From: JAVBTR01 sp031556065
GTDB lineage: Bacteria; Bacillota; Clostridia; Christensenellales; Aristaeellaceae
Assembly: GCA_031556065.1 (NCBI GenBank)
Contig: JAVBTR010000060.1
Span: forward strand, 29,177-93,176
Length of the DNA: 64,000 bases
Direction of reading: 5' to 3'
The position numbers and the translations under genes were made by a program. The notes under the pieces were generated by a model that was not told where the DNA came from, ran no database searches, and was given only the letters and a program-made list of their open reading frames with translations. Shown in pieces: positions 57,233-64,000 of the stretch; the first letter of the stretch is position 1; each line of letters starts with the position of its first letter.

Positions 57233-60184
57233 CTATTTTGTACGGCGCTTGAGTTTTATGTGTTCCTGAATACATAAAAATGCGCCTATTAGCAGCATTA
57301 GCAGAACAAGCCCATTAATGGCAATGAGACAAAGCATCCAGTTGCTTAAACCGTATTCCACTATGGAGGCAGGGGGGATGCCCTGCATGGCGTTGGAGTT
57401 AACGAGCACGTAGCAAAGGTTTTTTATGGCACGCCTTAAAACACTTTGCCCGGTTGCGCTTAAATAATCCTGGGCATTGGTACTGCGGTTGTTGCTGTTT
57501 GACATAAGCACGTCGCAGCCTGCCCGCACAAGGTTATCCACCATGTTGGCATTGACATCCATGTGCATATCGGAAATAATGGCCCCCTGAAAACCCCATT
57601 CGTTACGCACAACGTCGGTTAACAAGGCTGCGTTGGTGGCAGACCAATCGGTGCCGAGGGCACTGTCGCTTGCCATGAGAAAATCCCCGGCGGGCATGAT
57701 TTTGGAAGCAAAGGTACCCGGCTGGTTATCTTTAAAATAGTTGATGTTTTTTTGCGCGGTCTTGATAACAATTTCAAACGGTTTAAGGTAGGTTTCTCTT
57801 AATGCTTGCTCGGTCATCCAGGCGCAGGTGTTGGGGCTTCGGTGGGCTTCAGTGTCCATTATGGCAAAGTGCTTCACGGCGCAGTACAAGCCCATATCCC
57901 CTGCGCCGGAAACCACCTGGGCGCCTAAATAGCCGGACAGGAGCGGGTCTTCGCTGTAATACTCGGAAGCGCGGCCGCAAAAGGGGGAGCGTAAAATGTT
58001 CAGCCCCGGCGCGTACCAGCCGCTTATTTTGGCTGCAAGGGCTTCTTGGCCTACCATACTGCCCATCGCGTACAGTAGGGGTCGGTTCCATGTGGCGGCG
58101 GCAACGGGGGTGGCAGGGTACTCGCACATATCGGTAAGCCAATTTTTGCCTGAAATGTCTGCCAGGGTTAGCCCCTGGGGGCCATCGTGCTCAACAGAAG
58201 CGGGCTTGCCTATTTCTTTAAGGGCGCCTGTTTTGTAGCCTGCTTCGAACAGGCATTGGCGAATCTCGTTGCTGTTTTGGAAGGTCAATTGATCCAGTAA
58301 CAAGGTCCACATGGGGTCGGCGTAATCTCTGCCCCTTAAATCGGCTAAGATAAGCCCGTTGTTTGCCCCGGTGGCAGGGCTATCCGGGGTATAAATATCG
58401 CTGCCTGCTTGGTTGCCCAAAGGGGTATCGGTTTGGTAGCTGAACACAGTGGAATCGGATTTTAATATTTCATTTACAATGGTTTGGGAGGCTTCACGGT
58501 CTTTCTGGGTGGGGGCGGTAGGTTGGGTGTTTAGCCAATCGCTTCTTGTTAGAATGGTAGCACCGCTTATTTGGGGCGAAGTCATGTAGGTGTTTAGCAA
58601 GCTAAACTTGTTGTTGGCAAAATAATTTGGCGCGTCGGAAAGGCGCTTATGGTCGCCGTCGAACCAAAGGGTATCCGAACGCTGATAGGTGCGGCTGTCT
58701 ATTAAATCGTGGGAGTTGCTTCTGATGGATAGGGTGTAAGCCCCCTTTTCCAAAACGTAGCAGCCGTTTGTGCCATCGCTGTTATCCCGCATATAGCAAT
58801 AGGAAGCCATGTCTTCTATGGGAATGGATAGGGTAATTTCTTCTGCTTCGCCCGGCGCGAGCAAGCCTGTTTTGGCAAACTGCATTAGCGACACAGAGGG
58901 TTTTTCAATCAGGTACTGTGAATCAAAGGCGGTATAGGGGGCGCTCATATACAGCTGCACCACGTCTTTACCGGCATACTGCCCCCCGGCATTTGTGACT
59001 TTGACGGTTAGGGTAATCGTTTCTGCGCCTATATCATAGTCCACAATTTCTTGGGTAAAGTGGGTGTAGCTAAGCCCATGGCCAAAGGGATAAACCACAC
59101 CGCCTTGGGGGCTGTAATAATCTTCTAAGGCGCCAATAGCATAAGCGGTTTCGTAGTATTTGTAACCGATGTAGATGCCCTCCTCATACTCGTGGAAGGC
59201 GGTGTTCACGTTTTCTTGAATGGCGGTGCTTGTAATAAAGGTGGAAAAGGCGTTGGAGTATGTAAAGCGGTCGGAGCCGTCGTCTTGGTTTAAATAAGTG
59301 GGGTCCAGGGTAAAATTGGCGCAGAAGGTAGACGGCAGGTGCCCGGAGGGGGTTGCCTTGCCCACTAAAATATCGGCCAAGGAGGCATAGCCTGTGCTGC
59401 CTGCCCCGCCCACCCATAAAATGGCGTTGACCTTGTCGTTTTGCTTAAGCTGCGGAATCTCCATAGGGGAGGAAGAGCATAAAATAACGACCACCCCTGC
59501 GCAGTGGGCAGCGGCATAATCGATAAGGGCTTGTTCGTTTGCGGTGATGGCCAGCATATGGGGGGTGCCGTCCTCGTAGGGGTGGAGGTAAGCATCCTGG
59601 TTTTCTCCTGTTTGGCGTTTTAGGTAAACAAGACCAATGGTGTTTTGCAAGCCCACGCCCTGCGTTTCGTAGGAGGCGGCATCGTATTCATATAGGAAGC
59701 TTTCATTGGGGGCGGCGGAGGCAAGGGTTAAAATATCCTGCTGCTGTACAAAGGCGGTATTAATGGTTTGAAAACCGGTTTTGAGCCCTTCCAGCGGGGT
59801 GATTACAGCCCCCTTGGCGGTGCTGATAGCAGAGGAACCGCCGCCGCAGTAATAAGGCTTCACAAAGCCAAGACCAAAGGGGGTAACGGGGGTGGTGGCC
59901 GTGATGGGCAGTAAACCATCGTTTTTAAGCAGCACAATGCCCTCATCGCTGATTTGCTTGGAAACGTTTTGGGCTTGGGCTTTGACTTCTTTTTGGGTTG
60001 CGTATTGAAGGGCGTAATAGCTTGCGTCCTGGGAATCATAAAGGCTGATAACGGTTTGCGGGCCTTTGCCAAACATGATGTCAAGGGCGTCTGTGTTGGA
60101 AAGCATGCCCTTGGTAACGGTTATGGCCAGCAATAACAACAGTGCCATGGCAGGCAATAGCGCGCGGGTGCGTTTGTAAAAAAT
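57233..60184 (-). CDS. Membrane-anchored GH3 beta-glucosidase, reversed domain order
   Basis: A 983-residue glycoside hydrolase family 3 enzyme. Order: N-terminal membrane helix (about 8-27); the alpha/beta-sandwich normally found second (ISDEGIVLLKNDGLLPI, GHGLSYTHF); a fibronectin-like strand module (TLTVKVTNAGGQYAGKDVV); then the TIM-barrel with VEHDGPQGL, ASEYYSEDPLLSG, AVKHFAI and nucleophile D872 in IISDMHMD; and a second membrane helix (about 950-970). This reversed order is known in some GH3 groups. AAGGAGG at 60193-60199 points to an ATT start at 60184; the first ATG is 60148. It is coupled to the GHKL gene, whose stop lies inside its ribosome site. Confidence 0.85.
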   Translation of the reverse strand: MFYKRTRALLPAMALLLLLAITVTKGMLSNTDALDIMFGKGPQTVISLYDSQDASYYALQYATQKEVKAQAQNVSKQISDEGIVLLKNDGLLPITATTPVTPFGLGFVKPYYCGGGSSAISTAKGAVITPLEGLKTGFQTINTAFVQQQDILTLASAAPNESFLYEYDAASYETQGVGLQNTIGLVYLKRQTGENQDAYLHPYEDGTPHMLAITANEQALIDYAAAHCAGVVVILCSSSPMEIPQLKQNDKVNAILWVGGAGSTGYASLADILVGKATPSGHLPSTFCANFTLDPTYLNQDDGSDRFTYSNAFSTFITSTAIQENVNTAFHEYEEGIYIGYKYYETAYAIGALEDYYSPQGGVVYPFGHGLSYTHFTQEIVDYDIGAETITLTVKVTNAGGQYAGKDVVQLYMSAPYTAFDSQYLIEKPSVSLMQFAKTGLLAPGEAEEITLSIPIEDMASYCYMRDNSDGTNGCYVLEKGAYTLSIRSNSHDLIDSRTYQRSDTLWFDGDHKRLSDAPNYFANNKFSLLNTYMTSPQISGATILTRSDWLNTQPTAPTQKDREASQTIVNEILKSDSTVFSYQTDTPLGNQAGSDIYTPDSPATGANNGLILADLRGRDYADPMWTLLLDQLTFQNSNEIRQCLFEAGYKTGALKEIGKPASVEHDGPQGLTLADISGKNWLTDMCEYPATPVAAATWNRPLLYAMGSMVGQEALAAKISGWYAPGLNILRSPFCGRASEYYSEDPLLSGYLGAQVVSGAGDMGLYCAVKHFAIMDTEAHRSPNTCAWMTEQALRETYLKPFEIVIKTAQKNINYFKDNQPGTFASKIMPAGDFLMASDSALGTDWSATNAALLTDVVRNEWGFQGAIISDMHMDVNANMVDNLVRAGCDVLMSNSNNRSTNAQDYLSATGQSVLRRAIKNLCYVLVNSNAMQGIPPASIVEYGLSNWMLCLIAINGLVLLMLLIGAFLCIQEHIKLKRRTK

Positions 60185-60197
60185 AGCGGCCCCCTCC

Positions 60198-61115
60198 TTA
60201 GTGGGATTCTTGCAGCGGAAACAGAATGTTAATATTGAAGACTTGGTCTTTGGCAGCAAAGGAAATGTCGCCATTGTATTTTTTGGCAATCAGCATCATG
60301 CTTTTGATGCCAAAACCATGGTAATTGTCCTGTGGGTTTGGGGTAAGAGGGATGCCGTTTTCCATGCGCAAATCTCCGCCGTAATAGTTGTGGGAGTTAA
60401 TGGACAAAAGCTTCTCTCTTGCCTTGACCGCAATGCTGATAACCCGATTGTCCTTTGACAACCCCATAACTGAACGAATGGCGTTGTCCACAAGGTTGCC
60501 AAAAAGGGAGTATACATCCGCCTCGCTCATAAACGACAGCTTTTCCCCATCCACAATGCAGTTGATGATAATACCGTTTTTTTGACAGTAAAGGCTTTTT
60601 TCGGCCAAGATGATATCAAGGGCTTGGTTGCCTGTTTTGACGATGGAACCGTATATTTCAATGCTCTGCTCAATTTCCTTTAAGGCGGCAGGGCTAATGG
60701 ATTCTTTTTTGCGGATGCTGTGGATTTGGTGACGCATGTCGTGACATTTGACGTTGATCATTTCGATGGTCTCTTTGGAAATGTCGAACTGTTTGCGCTC
60801 CTGGTGCCACATTTGGTTCACAATCTCCAGTTCATCCTCCAAGGTTTTGCGAAGTAGCAAATCAAACAGAATAATCAGCACCGCCAAAGAGCAAATAAGG
60901 TTTGTCAGCGAGGCGCACAAAACATAGGTAATATCTAAGTTTTCGTACTGGCGGTAGACCACAAAGGCTTTAAGTACAATTTCCACCAGCAGTAAAAGCA
61001 TCATCAGTCCCAGCAGCTTGGGGCTTTTAATGGTAATGCTTTCGTTTTTGCGTATGTTTTTGCCGAAAATGTGGTATAGACACCAATGGCCCGCTGCAAA
61101 GCCCTCTTGCCGCAT
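60198..61115 (-). CDS. GHKL-type sensor histidine kinase, N-terminally truncated
   Basis: A 305-residue kinase of the AgrC-like GHKL group. Two or three membrane helices remain (about 35-55 and 65-88), then the H box (CHDMRHQIHSIR), the N box (LFGNLVDNAIRSV) and a C-terminal GFGIKSM (G box). Full members have five to six helices and about 420-440 residues; the N-terminal part is missing and the gene begins 2 bases from the divergent GH3 frame, without room for a promoter or ribosome site. No LytTR regulator is adjacent. It is probably not functional as such. Confidence 0.75.
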   Translation of the reverse strand: MRQEGFAAGHWCLYHIFGKNIRKNESITIKSPKLLGLMMLLLLVEIVLKAFVVYRQYENLDITYVLCASLTNLICSLAVLIILFDLLLRKTLEDELEIVNQMWHQERKQFDISKETIEMINVKCHDMRHQIHSIRKKESISPAALKEIEQSIEIYGSIVKTGNQALDIILAEKSLYCQKNGIIINCIVDGEKLSFMSEADVYSLFGNLVDNAIRSVMGLSKDNRVISIAVKAREKLLSINSHNYYGGDLRMENGIPLTPNPQDNYHGFGIKSMMLIAKKYNGDISFAAKDQVFNINILFPLQESH

Positions 61116-61117
61116 AT

Positions 61118-63853
61118 TTGAACGCCTCTAAAGTGGAACTGGCGGAGGATACAGTGGCTCAAAGCTTGAATACCATTCAGAAGATTGGTGAAGAAGGCAT
61201 TGTGCTCTTGAAGAATGAAAATAGCACACTGCCCATTGCAAGCAGCGTGAACAAATTGAATGTGTTTGGCTGGGCATCCATTTCACCTTTGATTGGTGGA
61301 ACAGGTTCCAGCGCATCCAGTGCAGCAGCTGCCACGGACATTCTGCAGTCCCTTAAGGACAGCGGCTTTGAAATCAATGTAGACCTTACGAAAATGTACT
61401 CTGATTATCGCGCCCAGCGCCCGGTTTCGGATATGTTTGGCCAGGATCTGACTTTGCCCGAACCCACCAGCGATTATTACACCGCTGATTTGATGACCCA
61501 AGCAAAAGCCTTTTCCGATACAGCGCTAATCGTTATTGGCAGAGGCGGCGGGGAGAATTACGATCTGCCTACGGATATGAATGCGGTCATCAACGGCACA
61601 TACAACATTGCCAGTGAAGTTTCCATCACCCCAGATGTGTACCCCTTTACCAAAGTAACTTACACCAACAATGGGGATTATGATGATTTCGACGTGGGTG
61701 AGCATTACTTGGAACTGACCAATACAGAAGAAAAAATGATTGAATTAGTTTGTAGCCAATTTGAAAACGTGGTCGTGATCATCAATGCTTGCAATCCCAT
61801 GGAGCTTGGCTGGGTGGATGAATATCCCCAGATTGGTGCGGTTCTTCTAGCACCAGCACCAGGCGTACAAGGCTTTGCGGCTTTGGGTAGAATCTTGAAC
61901 GGTTCTGTGAATCCCTCCGGTAAAACAGCAGATACCTATGTCAAAGATTTGCTGAATACCCCTTATATTAACAATATCGGCGTGAATGCGTATACCAATG
62001 TGGATGATATGAAGCAGTCCATCGCCAAGGCAGATAGCACCTATCAGGGCTCTGCGGGCTTTGTGAACTATGTAGAGGGTATTTATGTGGGATATAAGTT
62101 CTATGAAACAGCGGCATTAGAAAATCTTATCGATTATGATGCCACAGTGCAGTATCCCTTTGGTTACGGCCTAAGCTATACCACCTTTGAAAAGAAGCTT
62201 GAAAACTTCAAAGAAGACGATGAAAAGATCACCTTTACTGTGAATGTAACCAACACTGGCAAGGTAGCAGGCAAGGACACTGTTGAAATCTACTATACCC
62301 CGCCTTATACCAATGGAGGTATTGAAAAGGCAAGTGTGAACCTAATCGATTTTGAAAAAACGAGTTTGATTGCCCCTGGTAAATCCGAAAAGGTTACCTT
62401 CTCTATCGCTAAGGAAGCTATGGCCTCCTACGATGCCAAGGGCATCAAAGGTTATATTCTGGAAGCAGGGGACTACATAATTTCCGTGCGTTCGGATTCC
62501 CATACGGTGGATGATGAAAAGACATTTGCAGTTAAGCAGGATGTTATTGGCCGGACAAGCGATGATACCGCCGCCACCAACCAGTTCGAAGACTATTCCA
62601 GCGGGGATTTTGAACCCCTTTCCCGTGCGGATGGGTTCAAGAACTACCAAGCAACCTGTGGCAGTGTATTAAGTGAAAATGCATATATCATGGATGATGA
62701 AACACGCGCAAGGGTATCCGCCAATGTAATGGGAACCTATGACAACAGCATCTACAAAGATGATGAGGCGGAGAAACCCGCCATGGGTGCTAAAACCCGC
62801 ATAGAGCTGGCCAGCATGAGTGGGCTTGCCTACGACGATGAAAAGTGGGAAGAAGTTCTTGATCAGCTTACTGCTGTGGATATGGAAAAGCTAGTGAACG
62901 TAGGCGGCTGGCAGACTGTGGAGCTTAAATCCATTAGCAAGGTGGCCACTTCTGATTGCGACGGCCCCGCAGGCCTGAACAACTTTATTACAGGTGCTTT
63001 TGGCACCACCTATCCAAGTGAAGTGCTTATGGCGCAAACCTGGAGCAAGGATATGGCTCTTGAAATCGGCACCTCCATGGGTTCGGAGTTTGCAGCAGCA
63101 GAAAACTACGGCTGGTATGGCCCTGCTATGAACATGCACCGCAGCGCCTTTGCAGGCCGGAACTTCGAATATTTCTCGGAAGATGGTGTGCTGTCCGGTA
63201 TCATTGCAACTAACGAAGCCAACGGCGCTGCGCAGTTTGGAGTCTATCCTTATCTGAAGCATTTCGCACTGAACGATCAAGAGCTTAACCGTACTGCGAT
63301 TCTCTTGACCTATGCTTCTGAACAGGCTATTCGGGAAATTTACCTCAAGCCTTTTGAAATGGCGGTTAAGAACTTCTCTGGTAATAGCTTGGCTATGATG
63401 AGTTCCTACAATTGGATCGGCGCTGTACCTACAGTAGCGAACGGCTATTTGCTCAATAATGTGCTCCGTGACGAATGGGGCTTTAGAGGCATGGTGATCA
63501 GCGACTACGCAGGCTCTTACGGGTTTATGATCTCCGATAATGGCTTGCGAAACGGCAACGATTTGATGCTGGGCTATGGCAGCTACGATTCTAACAAGCT
63601 GGATAAGAAAAATACCACATTGCTTATCGCTATGCGCAAGGCCAGCAAGAACATTCTATACACCATTGCCAACAGCGGCTATTATGCGGAAGGTCAGCCG
63701 GTAGATACGGTGAATCGTATGGATGAGCTGTTTGCAAAAGTCAACACGGCAGCGGTTATAGCCTTTGTGGCGTTGGGGCTTTTAGTGATAATTGGGCAGC
63801 TTGCCTTTAGGCACAGAGCAAAAAAGAAAAACAGCCAAACCATAAGCCAATAG
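61118..63853 (+). CDS. GH3 beta-glucosidase, reversed order, lacking N-terminal anchor
   Basis: A 911-residue relative of the enzyme at 57233, starting directly in the sandwich domain (IGEEGIVLLKNENSTLPI), then GYGLSYTTFEK, the fibronectin-like module, and the TIM-barrel with SDCDGPAGLN, GRNFEYFSEDGVLSG, LKHFALNDQE and nucleophile D796 in VISDYAGSYG. A C-terminal membrane helix (AAVIAFVALGLLVIIGQLAF) remains, but the N-terminal anchor seen in its neighbour is missing. The frame continues upstream into antisense kinase sequence, and no ribosome site precedes TTG 61118. The 5' end seems to have been lost by a deletion. Confidence 0.82.
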   Translation: MNASKVELAEDTVAQSLNTIQKIGEEGIVLLKNENSTLPIASSVNKLNVFGWASISPLIGGTGSSASSAAAATDILQSLKDSGFEINVDLTKMYSDYRAQRPVSDMFGQDLTLPEPTSDYYTADLMTQAKAFSDTALIVIGRGGGENYDLPTDMNAVINGTYNIASEVSITPDVYPFTKVTYTNNGDYDDFDVGEHYLELTNTEEKMIELVCSQFENVVVIINACNPMELGWVDEYPQIGAVLLAPAPGVQGFAALGRILNGSVNPSGKTADTYVKDLLNTPYINNIGVNAYTNVDDMKQSIAKADSTYQGSAGFVNYVEGIYVGYKFYETAALENLIDYDATVQYPFGYGLSYTTFEKKLENFKEDDEKITFTVNVTNTGKVAGKDTVEIYYTPPYTNGGIEKASVNLIDFEKTSLIAPGKSEKVTFSIAKEAMASYDAKGIKGYILEAGDYIISVRSDSHTVDDEKTFAVKQDVIGRTSDDTAATNQFEDYSSGDFEPLSRADGFKNYQATCGSVLSENAYIMDDETRARVSANVMGTYDNSIYKDDEAEKPAMGAKTRIELASMSGLAYDDEKWEEVLDQLTAVDMEKLVNVGGWQTVELKSISKVATSDCDGPAGLNNFITGAFGTTYPSEVLMAQTWSKDMALEIGTSMGSEFAAAENYGWYGPAMNMHRSAFAGRNFEYFSEDGVLSGIIATNEANGAAQFGVYPYLKHFALNDQELNRTAILLTYASEQAIREIYLKPFEMAVKNFSGNSLAMMSSYNWIGAVPTVANGYLLNNVLRDEWGFRGMVISDYAGSYGFMISDNGLRNGNDLMLGYGSYDSNKLDKKNTTLLIAMRKASKNILYTIANSGYYAEGQPVDTVNRMDELFAKVNTAAVIAFVALGLLVIIGQLAFRHRAKKKNSQTISQ

Positions 63854-63867
63854 AGATATAAAAAGAC

Positions 63868-64000
63868 GGGGCTGTCGCAGTAAGAAACAAGGAACGCCAA
63901 GGGCACTGCCCCTGGAACCCCCAAAGGGGTGTATCCCCTTGATACACTGAGGGGCTTTTTTAGGGGGAACTGACACGTAAACAGGGGCTTGGACAGCGTG
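63868..64000 (+). repeat. MITE-like element, copy 4 (cut by window edge)
   Basis: GGGGCTGTCGCAGTAAGAA matches the terminal repeat of the other copies. It is followed by CCAAGGGCACTGCCCCTGG and AAGGGGTGTATCCCCTT palindromes and a T-run at 63954-63960. The other end lies beyond the window. Confidence 0.6.

Overview
The window looks like a chromosomal segment of a spore-forming Firmicute of the Clostridia type, moderately GC-rich and probably from a plant-polysaccharide-degrading (gut or similar) habitat. Signs are the mrnC-thyX-rlmB-yacP-sigH cluster, YlmC/YmxH- and YlbJ-like sporulation proteins, NrdR, strong AGGAGG ribosome sites with frequent TTG/GTG starts, a GH10 xylanase, two GH3 beta-glucosidases and an Mgl-type sugar importer. 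No rRNA, tRNA, CRISPR array or phage was found.

Layout. 1-8 kb: GH10 xylanase (cut by the window edge), aconitase, a convergent three-gene unit (YlbJ-like membrane protein, FAD oxidoreductase, HAD phosphatase) and a DUF1015 protein. 8-16 kb: a same-strand envelope and housekeeping run (DUF5711, CvpA, a 1294-residue MBG surface protein, an LCP ligase, YlmC/YmxH, NrdR). 16-18.6 kb: a SerRS-like protein that has lost its catalytic motifs, coupled to a HAD phosphatase, then a solute-binding protein. 18.7-22.3 kb: mrnC-thyX-rlmB-yacP-sigH behind a clear sigma-A promoter. 22.8-27 kb: a methyltransferase with a leader peptide, then two convergent ECF sigma/anti-sigma pairs. 27-34.4 kb: cimA, rlmD, a GT2 glycosyltransferase, an IS4-type remnant inside small inverted-repeat elements, and a DUF2975/HTH/lipoprotein cassette. 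34.7-38.7 kb: split transketolase, polysaccharide flippase and a cytidylate-kinase-like protein. 39-47.9 kb: mglBAC divergent from a response regulator, histidine kinase and two periplasmic-binding-like proteins. 48-53.5 kb: polA, coaE, lytic transglycosylase, peptide-binding protein. 53.7-57.2 kb: mgtA with a complex leader, then a divergent HTH pair. 57.2-63.9 kb: two membrane-anchored GH3 enzymes around a truncated GHKL sensor kinase.

How it fits together. Xylanase and beta-glucosidases release sugars, and MglBAC, controlled by its neighbouring sensor set, would import them. The sigma factors, YlmC and YlbJ-like genes point to sporulation and stress control. The rest is mostly housekeeping.

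The least ordinary items are non-coding or degenerate: two copies of a structured RNA-like element with compensatory base changes (upstream of polA and of the transketolase genes), a 23-codon Cys-rich leader ORF before mgtA, an 18-codon leader ORF overlapping an SD-mimicking hairpin before the methyltransferase, a family of terminal-inverted-repeat elements, a family of convergent-gene hairpins with a conserved flank, and the catalytically dead SerRS paralogue.
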